Source: Pithys albifrons albifrons
Taxonomy: Eukaryota > Chordata > Aves > Passeriformes > Thamnophilidae
Assembly: GCF_047495875.1 (NCBI RefSeq)
Contig: NC_092467.1
Location: forward strand, 33,762,378 to 33,826,377
Direction of reading: 5' to 3'
DNA length: 64,000 nucleotides
Shown here piece after piece: positions 54,063 to 64,000 of the stretch. The position numbers were made by a program, and so were the translations under genes. Positions within the stretch are counted from its first letter, which is position 1, and every line of letters starts with the position of its first letter. The notes under the pieces were generated by a model that was not told the DNA's origin, ran no database searches, and worked only from the letters and a program-made list of their open reading frames with translations.

Positions 54063-55182
54063 AGGTTCCAGAAACATCCTCCTGGCTCCAGCTCCAGGAA
54101 CATCCTCCTGGCTCAGGCTCCAGGAACATCCCCATGGCTCAGGCACCAGGAACATCTCCATGGCTCAGGCACCAGGAACATCCCCGTGGCTCAGGCTCCA
54201 GGAACATCCTCCTGGCTCCAGCTCCAGGAACATCCCCATGGCTCAGGCTCCAGGAACATCCCCATGGCTCCGGCTCCAGGAACATCCTCCTGGCTCCGGC
54301 TCCAGGAACATCCCCGTGGCTCAGGCACCAGGAACATCCCCATGGCTCCGGCTCCAGGAACATCTCCATGGCTCAGGCTCCAGGAACATCCCCATGGCTC
54401 AGGCACCAGGAACATCCCCATGGCTCAGGCTCCAGGAACATCCCCGTGGCTCAGGCTCCAGGAACATCCTCCTGGCTCCAGCTCCAGGAACATCCCCATG
54501 GCTCCGGCTCCAGGAACATCCCCATGGCTCAGGCTCCAGGAACATCCCCGTGGCTCAGGCTCCAGGAACATCCCCGTGGCTCAGGCTCCAGGAACATCCT
54601 CCTGGCTCAGGCTCCAGGAACATCCCCATGGCTCCGGCTCCAGGAACATCCTCCTGGCTCCGGCTCCAGGAACATCCCCGTGGCTCAGGCTCCAGGAACA
54701 TCCCCATGGCTCAGGCTCCAGGAACATCCTCCTGGCTCAGGCTCCAGGAACATCCCCATGGCTCAGGCACCAGGAACATCCTCATGGTTCAGGCTCCAGG
54801 AACATCCCCATGGCTCAGGCACCAGGAACATCCTCCTGGCTCCGGCTCCAGGAACATCCCCGTGGCTCAGGCTCCAGGAACATCCCCATGGCTCAGGCTC
54901 CAGGAACATCCTCCTGGCTCCGGCTCCAGGTACATCCCCATGGTTCAGGCTTCAGGAACATCCTCCTGGCTCAGGCTCCAGGAACATCCCCATGGCTCCG
55001 GCTCCAGGAACATCCTCACGGCTCCGGCTCCAGAAACATCCCCATGGCTCAGGCTCCAGGAACATCCTCCTGGCTCAGGCTCCAGGAACATCCCCATGGC
55101 TCAGGCTCCAGGAACATCCTCACGGCTCAGGCACCAGGAACATCCCCATGGTTCAGGCTCCAGGAACATCCTCCTGGATCCC
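54063..55182. repeat. 26-bp minisatellite, about 43 copies
   Basis: The unit is CCAGGAACATCC, then CCATGGCT, CCGTGGCT, TCCTGGCT or TCATGGTT, then CAGGCT, CCGGCT, CAGGCA or CAGCT. The register is nearly constant at 26. Because 26 is not a multiple of 3 and no phase contains stops, all three + frames are open for 380-436 codons. Substitutions at two positions define a mosaic of unit types. Confidence 0.96.
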
Positions 55183-56988
55183 CAGCTGGGTGTGTTGTGT
55201 GCAGGGCTCACATGTGTTTATCTGTGTGTTTCTGTGTTAAAGAAGTCTCAGAAAGGGAGCGACAGGAGGCTGAGGTCTATCTAATGGATTACTGTAATTA
55301 CAGATTCCAATTCATACTCATCATCTGAAAACAGGCGGCCAGAAGATGAAATAACTTTACATCAATCAAACACTAAATGAATATGTTATTAAGGGTATGG
55401 CAGACTATGAAAATCACTGTTTGAGCACTGTCTGTGCTCAATTCCTTCCACGGGCAGAGCAGTGCTGAGATGAGGGTCACTGCCTACAACAACACAACAC
55501 AAAACAAAACAAAACAAGGAGTGAAAACTTTGCCACACCACCTTCCCACACATTCTTCTCTTGTTTTCTTTTCATATTCTACACCAGATTTTCCTTCTGA
55601 GGAAAGGAATACGACACACGATTCCCTGACTTTCTTAGCAGGCCACGGAAGCCAAGCCCTGCTCAGCACTGCTCTCCATCTCCCACTCCCAGAGCAAGCT
55701 GAGCTGCTCACACCTCTGCAGACAAGCTGCAGTCTCAGGGAGGGGCAGGGATGTCCTCATGCCCAGCAATGACCCCAGCACTGTGTTGTGGGAACTGCCC
55801 ATCCCAAACCTGCAGCACGGGGATCAAACCAACACCAACACACCAGCCCCAGCTCTCCACTGTCACTTACGGTCCCATGAGGGATTCTGCAGGGTGGGAG
55901 AGCAAAAGAGACCTCCTGGCTCCTGAGCAAAGAGCCAACCACAGGTGACAGAGAGCACTGAGGTGCTGAACACTGAGGAGCTGAACACTGAGGAGCTGAA
56001 CACTGAGGAGCTGAAGACTCCAGACTGCAGGAGGTCAGAGAAAACCGGTATAGATGTCAGGATAAGGGATAAACACCAAGACCAAGGAAAACATGGAGAA
56101 ATCATGTTGGGGGCAGATCAGAGAAACAGTCCCAGAGCACCACAGTGCAGACATTCTCTGTCCTGGGTGCCAGCCTCCTCCTGGGATCCCATCTCCACTT
56201 CCACACCACCATCCCATGGTCCAGAGGTCCAGTTTGCATGACTGTGACATGGAATTCTGCACAGCAAAGAGTGGAGGAAGAAAAGAGTGGATCCTCTGCT
56301 GCTAAAATCAACAGAGGATAAACATCACAAATGTGTTTTGAACAACCAGAAGCAGAGAGCACACATTGCTGTGAAACAAAAAAAAGGAAGAAAAGCTCTG
56401 TACAATAACAGCATCTGAGATGGCAAGAGCACAGTACAACATTTCTCCAAGTGTCTGAGCTTAAAAGCACTGTCCAGATGCTGACACAGGGAGCAGAAGG
56501 CTGGGAAGGGCCAAGTGCAGCAGCTGATCTGACCTGCTGTCCCCACTCCATGGCGTTTGGGGCTCCCACAGCCACAGCGAGAGCCAACCCAGGCTCACTG
56601 CTAATGTTTGCCTTGTTTATTATCTGCACTTGATAGTGTTCTACTTTCTTAATTAAAACGGGGTGTGGTCCAATTCAGATGCTGTACAGACACCCATTAC
56701 CACAGTGCTCTTACCTTTATCAACCAAGCTCATCATCTCATTAAAAGAAGATGCCAGTTCAGGCTGACAGGATCAGTTTCTAACACACCCTCTCTGCCTG
56801 GCATTATTTACATTACCCTTCCTCAGTTAATTGAGTCCCTTATCAGCTGTCCTGTTGCTTTTCCCAGCACAGCCAGGCAGGCTGTGCTGCCTGTGCCAGG
56901 CTGTGCCCTTGGCCTGCCACCACCACCAGCTGTGCCACTCCCGAGGGGACAGCGGGGGCCACGGAGCCTGTGCTGCAATCAGAGAGTC
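55183..56988. other. Single-copy sequence with two tiny repeats
   Basis: No gene is recognised. A short AACAC/AAAAC tract lies at 55488-55518. A 15-bp array at 55952-56011 is listed separately. Confidence 0.5.
55952..56011. repeat. 15-bp minisatellite, 4 copies
   Basis: GAACACTGAGGAGCT is present in three identical copies at 55967, 55982 and 55997, preceded by one diverged copy GAGCACTGAGGTGCT at 55952. Confidence 0.95.
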
Positions 56989-57098
56989 ATGGGCTCATCA
57001 CAATGGTTTGTGTTGGGAAGAGACTGAAAGCCCACCTTGTTCCACCCCCCGCCATGGACAGGGCACCTTCAACCAGACCAGGATGCTGGAAGGTGGCA
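56989..57098 (-). mobile_element. Degraded CR1 3' end fragment, antisense
   Basis: CATCACAATGGTTTGTGTTG, GAAGAGACTGAAAGCCCACC, CCCGCCATGGACAGGGCACC and TTCAACCAGACCAGGATGCT keep the order of the antisense CR1 3' end with many substitutions. Confidence 0.75.
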
Positions 57099-59093
57099 CA
57101 TCCAGTCCAACACTGCATTTATCTTTATTCATTAGCAAAGTAGTTTTTACTGGCCTGATTTCTGCCAGATACTGATTTTGCTTCTGTCCTTTGTTTCCCT
57201 TCATATTTTTCTGAGTTCCTGCCCCTCTGGCACACTCACTGCTCTTCACTTCCCCCATTTGCTTTCCACACAAACCTCTGCAGTTTTCCTGCAGGTCAGC
57301 TGAAGACTCTTGGGCTGGTGTTTCTCAGACAGTATCACTTTCTGTCCTGATCATACCACAGAGTGAGTGACCTTTGAAGGACTTCAGGATGTTTTTATAA
57401 AATGGATTATAACTGTTTTCACAATTTTAATGATTTGTTTACATCAGGAAGCCTGGACTTCATCTTAACAACATCTGTCACCAGGAGCAGGCTGTGATCG
57501 CTGAGTCTGAGCCACCACTCAGTTCTGGTGGCTACAAATGTCTCTTTAATTAATAACTGAGGCCTGATACAAACTGTCCCTGTATTACTTGGATATCTCC
57601 CTCTCCTTCTTGCAGAAGTTGTGGCAGCACTGGGAGTTCCAGCCCCTCCACCTGAACCCTTTTCTGCCCAATGAACCTGATGCACCCACAGACTGCGAAC
57701 TATCAATTTTATAAAACTTACTTCTTTTTAGGGGGAGGTTTTGTGGCAGGGCCCTGATGGAGCCTGCACAGCTCTGGAGCTGTTCTGCTCCCTGATTGCT
57801 GCACAGTGCCTGGCAGGGCCCTGTGAGCCCACCTGTGTTTCCTGGGGTCCCCAAGGCACCTCCAGAGCTGCCTGGCTTTGGACGTGCAGGGTGAGAGCAA
57901 TTGGCCTCCCTGTGCACAGGTGGGTTTGAAGGAGCTGAAAAGTAGGATTTAGGAGTAACATAAACACTGAATTTGTGGTAGAAAAAAATAGGCTTCTGTT
58001 AATTTCTAAGATTTTGTACTGGATCACAATTTAGTTAATTTTTGGTTTCCTGCTTCTGTGGAGTTTAACTTGTCAAATTGTAAGTAGGAATAACAATACC
58101 CTAACTCAGATGCAAATATAATAAAGAAAACATGTTGCCACTGTGATTATCCTTTAGGTCCTATCAGAAATAATAAAGCACTTGACAGGTAACAACAAAG
58201 GCCTCTTTTCCCCTGCCCCTCCAAAGGATTTGGGCAGTTTCACCTTGGATATTGGACCTTGTTTCTTGGGTTTAAAGTGTGACATTACCTTAGAGCTGCC
58301 CTTGCTGCAGTAATTGTTGCTGGGGATAAAGGTGACAGCAAACTCTGAGGCAGTGAATGGGTAAAAGCAACACAAATCCTTTCATGTCAGTTGATATTAT
58401 GTTTGAAAAGTGATGGTAGATCTGATCTCGTATCATTTAGGAGTACAAAAGGGGGGTTTGTGCTTGAATTAACACACAGGATGCTATTAAAGCATTTCAA
58501 TTAAACTCACAGTAAAATAGGCATCAAGAAAACTCTACTTTTATTTGTGATGCTGTGCATGAAATTATCCAAGCATCACATGAAAGGAGTATGAAATCAG
58601 CTCAAAGTTTCCTCCATGAATTGGTGTCTCTTCCTTTTCATAGTCTGCAGTTGTTTAGCAGTGACATTTAATAATGTATAGGAATAATTGCTGGAGTTTA
58701 CTGCTCATTACTTCTTTAAAAACCCAGGAAAACAGTAATAGCTCTTTGATTTTTTTTAACATGAAAATAATTTTCACTATAAAGGTTGAAGCAAAACACG
58801 TGCTCTTTACTTATAATTTGATAATGTCGTTGCTGTTTCTCTGCTGTATTTAAATTCCTAAAATTACCATTTCAGTTGCAGTGGTGCAGACTCTAGAAAG
58901 AGGACTTAGCAGGCTAGTTCTTAATTTTTCTATGCAAAGTGTTTCAGGACAATCCCCACTGCAGGAGCTGCAGATCTGCTCACTCAGACAGTGCCCAAAC
59001 TGTGCCCCCACCCCAGGGCAGGAGAGCTTTGAAGGGTCCCCCCAGGAGCTGAGAGCCCATTCAGAGCCTTTTGGGGGTTTGTTGAGGGTGAGA
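57099..59093. other. Long AT-rich single-copy sequence
   Basis: About 2 kb without tandem repeats or recognised transposons. 57920-58160 and 58430-58860 are strongly AT-rich. No gene is recognised. Confidence 0.5.
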
Positions 59094-59165
59094 GGTCCGT
59101 GGTGTAAAGGAGAGTCCTCTGGACTTGGAATCCCAAGGACCTGAGCTCGAGTCTCCGTAGGGACC
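59094..59165 (+). tRNA. tRNA-Gln-like sequence, TGG anticodon, probable pseudogene
   Basis: Seventy-two bases align along their length with vertebrate tRNA-Gln. The acceptor arm is GGTCCGT paired with AGGGACC (one mismatch). The D-arm region GGTGTAAAGG matches the A-box region of tRNA-Gln (TGGTGTAATGG). The anticodon arm is CTGGA-CTTGGAA-TCCCA, with two mismatches at the outer pairs. The T arm is CTGAG-CTCGAGT-CTCCG with one mismatch. The anticodon reads TGG (Pro type) and lies one substitution from the Gln TTG loop CTTTGAA. The B box GAGCTCGAGTC departs from GGTTCGANTC at two positions. There is no run of four T within 45 bases downstream. The broken stem and missing terminator suggest a pseudogene or tRNA-derived insertion. 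Confidence 0.6.
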
Positions 59166-59574
59166 ATCCCCTGGCAGTTCAATGCCCCTCTGCCATCCTG
59201 TCACATCTCAGATGCCCAGCAGGGTCAGCCCTGGTTGGTACCAGGGGCTGTGACAGTCCTGGGGACTTCCCTGGCACTGCCCCAGCTCACTCAGCCAAGG
59301 CAGATGGACCTCAGGACTGAAATGGTGGGACCAGTTCTGCACATGCTGAGCCTCACCTGAACAATCCACTGCACAGGCTGGAAGGACACGTGGGGAGAGC
59401 CCTGCCCAAAGCTGCGTTCACCAAGCCTGGCCACACACACCCTGTGGGGCTGAAGTGACAGGATTGATGAAGTCTTAACACCTTGTTGGTAATCACATAC
59501 CTGGGGCTGCTGAGCAAAACAGATCCGGGTTTGTTAAATCCTGCTGGTTCCTGTGGGCACTGTGGTGGTCCTGG
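59166..59574. other. Short single-copy spacer
   Basis: No recognised element between the tRNA-like sequence and the CR1 copy. Confidence 0.5.
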
Positions 59575-60112
59575 GCACAGCAGGAGGGGCTGAGGGAGCT
59601 GGGAAGGGGCTGGAGCAGCAGGAGGGACTGAGGGAGCTGGGAAGGGGCTGGAGCAGCAGGAGGGGCTGAGGGAGCTGGGAAGGGGCTGGAGCAGCAGGAG
59701 GGGCTGAGGGAGCTGGGAAGGGGCTGGAGCAGCAGGAGGGGCTGAGGGAGATGGGAGGGCTCAGCCTGGAGCAAAGGAGGCTCAGGGGGCACCTTCTGGC
59801 TCTGCAATCCCTGCCAGGAGAGGGAGCCAGGACAGGGGGTCGGGCTGTGCCCCAGGGCACAGGGACAGGAGCAGAGGGCACTGCCTCAGGCTGGGCCAGG
59901 GCAGGGGCAGGGGGCACAGCAGCAGGAATTTCTGCCTGGAAAGGGTGGGCAGGCACTGGCAGGGGCTGCCCAGGGAGGTTTGGAGTGCCCAGCCCTGGAG
60001 GTGCCCAAGGCAGGACTGGCCGTGGCACTGAGTGCTCTGGGCTGGGGACAAGGTGGGTATGGGTTGGACTTGATGGTCTTGGAGATCTTTCAACCTCAAT
60101 GAGTCAACGATT
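59575..60112 (+). mobile_element. CR1 ORF2 end and 3' UTR with an internal 38-bp array, sense
   Basis: From 59745 the order GGGAGGGCTCAGCCTGGAGC, AAAGGAGGCTCAGGGGGCAC, CAGGAATTTCTGCCTGG, GGCTGCCCAGGGAGGTTTGG, GGGTTGGACTTGATGGTCTT and GAGATCTTTCAACCTCAATG matches CR1 up to its 3' end. The preceding array (59581-59750) contains GGCTGAGGGAGCTGGG, the CR1 ORF2 sequence that lies directly 5' of the CAGCCTGGAG block and encodes the RLRELG part of ORF2. The array is thus an expansion of CR1 coding sequence. The copy is not functional. Confidence 0.85.
59581..59750. repeat. 38-bp minisatellite inside CR1, 5 copies
   Basis: CAGGAGG starts at 59581, 59619, 59657, 59695 and 59733, a constant 38-bp spacing. 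The unit contains GGCTGAGGGAGCTGGGAAGG then GGCTGGAGCAG. The last copy runs directly into CR1 sequence. Confidence 0.95.
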
Positions 60113-60593
60113 CCCCTGGGATTGCTTTTCAAGAAATAAAAGCCAGTCCCTTCACCAGCTTCATTGCTCTTGGCTGGGCACACAGAGCAGAGCTCTGGCT
60201 GTGAGAGCAGGTTTATCTTTCAAACATGAATTCACCAGTGTGTGGGGAAGAGACTCTCAGCACAAATATTATTCACTTCTAAATTCTTTTAAACTTAAAG
60301 GTGTTGAGCAATGAAAGGAGAGAGAAATCTAATCAGAGCAGTATTTGCTCTGTTGTGCCGAGAGAACAGTCTGACAATTCACAGGCTCAATCATTTTCCA
60401 ATCACAATTAATGTCACGTTAGCTAAGGAGTCATCAGTGAGAAATAAAGGGATGGGCACTCTAGGAAAAGGAAATACAGTGATGGATCAAGTGCTGCTCA
60501 TTTCCCAAACTCCTGAGCTCAGATTATTGTGTAACCAAAATCCTCTTCTTAAATAATTGAAGAAACCAGACAGACAATTGCCAGGCAGCTGTA
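60113..60593. other. Single-copy spacer, no gene seen
   Basis: AT-rich; nothing recognised. Confidence 0.5.
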
Positions 60594-60743
60594 ACTGCCC
60601 CAGCCCTGGGAGTGTCCCAGGCCAGGTTGGACAGGGCTTGGAGCACCCTGGGCTGGTGGGAGGTGTCCCTGCTCAGGGCAGGGGGTGGAATGAGATGAGC
60701 TTTAAAGTCCCTTCCAACCCAACCCACTCTGTGGTCCCATAAA
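60594..60743 (+). mobile_element. CR1 3' end fragment, sense
   Basis: GCCCCAGCCCTGGGAGTGTC, CAGGTTGGACAGGGCTTGG, GCTGGTGGGAGGTGTCCCTG, TTTAAAGTCCCTTCCAACCC and CACTCTGTGGTCCCATAA follow the CR1 3' end in order. About 150 bp. Confidence 0.92.
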
Positions 60744-63700
60744 ACCTTCAGGCTTCCCCTCGGCAGAGGCAGTGCAGAAACTCTCAGCTGGAGAGCAGGA
60801 ACAGTGAGACTTCAATCCAGGGCAATTTTTTTTCTCTTCCCCTTTCCCTTCCCTTATTCTCCAGCTTTCCTGAGTCAGAGGTGGCTGCAGGCAGGGAGCT
60901 GTGGCTGAGGGGAGGCAGCTCTGTGCCATCGTGGCTGTGTCCAGCTGATCCCCCTCTGAGCCCCCTCTGGGCCCCCTGAGAAGTGGGTGCAGCCTCTCCC
61001 TCACCTGCAGCCCCAGCAGGGCTGAGCAGCTTTGCCAGGACCAAAACCAAGCACTGCAGTGGTGGCACTTGTTCCACCACCCCTGGACACCTAAATGGGA
61101 CATTGTAAAATTCTACTTCATTGAACTTCAAAACATAAATACAGAATTTATGGTGGTACTGACCAGCCCAGGGCACTCGTACCCTCTGACAATTCCAGGA
61201 GCTCCATATCCAGATGTATTTGCCATTGCCATGGGTGATCCTACTTACCCTTTTCCTCAGAGCTTAAATCAAGCCAGAGAGGTACAGTTTGCAGAGGGCA
61301 GTGTCAGCTGGTGACCTTCAGGGTCTGTGGCTCTGTAGAAGGAAAACATTGGGAAAACCTCCTCTCCAGAAGCTGAAAGATCTAAACTGAAACATGACTC
61401 CACCAATGAGTGTGACATTAAAAGGAAGAAAGGTGAGGAGTTAGTTAACAGGAGGCCAACATGAAGTGATGTGGCCATATTTGTCAGCTGCTCTTATAGC
61501 CCCATCACTCACAGCTTTCCCATATCAAATCATTTCAAATTGAAATTACACCTTCTGAGCCCTCCCATGGTCCCAGCTGGCAGCTCAGCCCTCCTGGGTG
61601 GCTCAGGCTGTCACTTCATCAGCAGCTGTCACTTTCTGTAGGTAGAAGGATTTAAAGGATAAGGGAAGAACTATCTCTTGACATCAGTCACAGGTGTTCA
61701 AGGGACACAAGTGGTTTATGGCTCCATTAGGGCAGGAAGGACCAGTTGTGCCCTCACCTGAGCCTTGAGATGGAGAGCCCTGCACCTGCCTTGTGCTCCA
61801 TCCACCAGAGAGGGACACCTGGGATGGCCAGAAAGGATCTTCAGAATAATGTTAAAAGACAGAAAACTGTGACATTTATCTTTTGTCAATAGGCTGTGGA
61901 CTAAAGAGCTGTTTGTTCTTGCTGAACTAGTAACATTCATGGCTGGGGAAGAAAACAAGCTCAAGGAGCAGAAGGCAGAAGAGAGCAGAGGTTGAGCTGC
62001 ACATCTAACCCTGGAAGAGTCAGGCTGATGTGCCACAGAGTCAGTGCATCTCCACCCCTGCAGGGACATGGACTGCCAAGAACAGCAGGCACAGGGGGAA
62101 GGGCAAGCATGGCCTCTGCCACTCAAATCTCTGCTCCTCCACACACCTCAGCCCAGACCATGCCAGTCCCATTCCTTGCATGGCATGGAGAGTCCTGCAA
62201 GGTTCCAGAGCTCACAAACTGCTGCCAGGTGGGATCTGTGCTCTGCAGAGCCTGAGAACATGTTTTCCCAAATTAGTGAGGTTCAAAGAACTTACAGATC
62301 AAGCCACTAATTATGTCAGGATGCTCCAGAGTGACACAAATGCCTTGATGGAAAGCTGGAGATGAATTTCCAGGACCATCCTGATCCCAGGGGCCAGTTC
62401 TGCTGAGCCTGGTGCTGGTGCAGGTCCCTGGGGGGCAATGGGGAGTTGTGGCCTCTCGTGGCTGTTCCTGGTGGCACCATCATCTACCACAGAGATTTCC
62501 AACCCCACTCTGTGCATGTGAACACCTTCCTTGTGCAGATACAACAACCAGTTACACGAGTGTGCCCCCCTTGGTACTGGGCATGGCAGGATGCACATTA
62601 GAATATGGAGAATGAGGGATTGAAGTTGCCAGTTGTGACACTTTGGAGACTCTTGCCTGTCCTGGCTTATAACAAGTGACACACATCAGTGCTGAGAAAC
62701 CCTTTCATGTGCACACACTGTTCCTGAAATGTATTTAACAGGAACACAACATATATTTAAAAGACTACATTCCCCTTGTGGGGAAAATGGGATTCTGAAT
62801 AAAGGAAACCAAAACCATTATCAACATTTCCACTACAAAAAACAATCCTGGAGAAACTGCTGTATTTTCAAACAAAAATGTTGTAAAGCATTTGAGATTA
62901 ACAAACACTGTTTGCTGTTTCATTTCAAGGAGTCAGTCCCTTCATAAACAAACCCCTGACAGGATTTTTACAGCCCATATTTGTCAATAACCCTTAGAGA
63001 CCACCTGAGCTGCAGAGCCCCCAGGGCAGTCACTGAGAAAGGGGTACACTGGCAGCCCCAGGTTAAAGACATGAGACAAAACAGTTCAAAACAATTCTTT
63101 ACTACTCCAGCAGCTGCAAGATTCTGAAGATCAAATAAAACAAGGTTGTGTTCACTGAATTGTTGGAATTCTTTCCCTCACTGGGAGTATCTCCTGGGAT
63201 GATCAGGCCCTGTGCTGCCAGATGTGCTCCTGGAGGGCACACAAAACTCCTCTCACCATGCTGGGCTTAGGGAGAGATCCCCTGATGAACAGCCCAGGGA
63301 AGGCTGTGGGGCAGGGGCAGCCCTCCTGGCACAGGGCAGCAGAGCTGTTGGGGATGGGCTGAGTCCACACCCCAAGGACAGCTGGCTGCTGGCAAACACT
63401 GCCAGTGGGAGCATCCAGGGGGAAGAGTGGCCCTTCCCACTAGGAAATTCCTTGGAAACACCTGTTTACACTAAGCTGGCAGAGTGCAGTGCAGAACTCT
63501 CAGGAAAAGATGGGGTTGGCTTTGGGATTGGTGCATGTGGATTGAAAAAAGGACTTTGCTCACCCTGGATGGCTTCACCACCCTTGTTAGTTCCAGTTAG
63601 TAGATAGGAGGGGCTGTTATCCCACCCCTGGGCCTTACTCAGCTCCATCCTCATGGGATGGGTCCCTCCCTGGCACCCACACGGGAGCAGAGCCCCTTTG

Positions 63701-64000
63701 TCCCTCTGTCACAGCCTGACCTGCTGCAGGTGCCTCTGGTGAAGACCCAGAGTTCACACCCAGCACAGGCAATGCCCTGAAACAGGAAGGACCTTCCTCC
63801 AAGCATTCGCTCAGATCCCAAGGACATCCTTTCCCTGCTCTCACTTGATGCCCTTTGGGTTCCCATTTGTCATCAGCCTAATGATTAGTAATGATGAAAA
63901 TGGAATTCTGACTCTCTAGGTTTTACTCTAAGTGATGCTGATGGTTTGAATCATCCCCGACTTTCAAGCAAAATTTTGTTTGGACTTAACAAATGGTCCT
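60744..64000. other. Long single-copy tail, no gene seen
   Basis: The longest stretch in the window with no tandem array or recognised transposon. A pyrimidine-rich tract lies at 60825-60870. The rest is mixed composition with AT-rich parts (62720-62960). Open frames are at most about 140 codons and match no protein known to me. Confidence 0.5.

Noticed and set aside
53974..55328. Three overlapping + frames of 380-436 codons
   Set aside because: A product of the 26-bp stop-free unit; identical peptide motifs occur in all three frames.
1..64000. Complete LTR retrovirus or DNA transposon
   Set aside because: I looked for paired direct repeats with TG...CA ends, gag/pol-like frames and terminal inverted repeats. 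The only reverse-transcriptase similarity is CR1.

Overview
This window looks like nuclear DNA from a bird, most likely a songbird. The only interspersed repeats I recognise are fragments of the avian CR1 non-LTR retrotransposon, about 17 of them on both strands. Most end in the conserved CR1 3' sequence (GGTCCCTTCCAACCC or GGTCTTTTCCAACCTTAA types). I see no mammalian SINE or L1, no bacterial gene organisation, no complete LTR element, no CpG island and no telomere-type TTAGGG run. I recognise no protein-coding gene. The long open frames here lie inside tandem arrays that are open in several frames at once, on one or both strands, because the repeat unit lacks stop codons. They should not be annotated as proteins.

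The dominant feature is a very high density of GC-rich tandem repeats. I count about 24 separate minisatellites with unit lengths from 5 to about 89 bp, plus several microsatellites. Together they cover roughly 14 to 15 kb, about 23 percent of the window. Left part (1-25.5 kb): arrays with units of 35, 71, 18/19, 23/27, 32/36, 4, 17/27, 47/48, 10, 80-89, 15, 18 and 72/75 bp. Middle (25.5-41 kb): CR1 fragments alternate with GTT/ATC, GGA and GGGGA runs and with arrays of 34-36, 38, 11, 43 and 56 bp. Right part (41-64 kb): more CR1 fragments, a 22-bp array, a strict CTGGR pentamer array, a 26-bp array, a 15-bp array and a 38-bp array that grew inside a CR1 copy. Units differ from array to array, so this is a neighbourhood of independent expansions and not one satellite family. 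Such density would suit a subtelomeric or microchromosomal location, but that is inference.

Between the arrays lies ordinary AT-richer single-copy sequence, probably intergenic or intronic. Four or five blocks look like candidate conserved non-coding elements: TAAT-rich and low in simple repeats, some with isolated CpGs (near 14.1, 30.3, 35.3, 39.2 and 39.8 kb). Two places carry exon-like splice signals: a possible 102-base intron at 12.1 kb and a possible 269-base exon at 52.8-53.1 kb that ends beside the pentamer array. A 72-base tRNA-Gln-like sequence with a Pro-type TGG anticodon lies at 59.1 kb and is probably a pseudogene.

Array boundaries are accurate to a few bases. CR1 boundaries are approximate because they come from recognising the consensus by eye.
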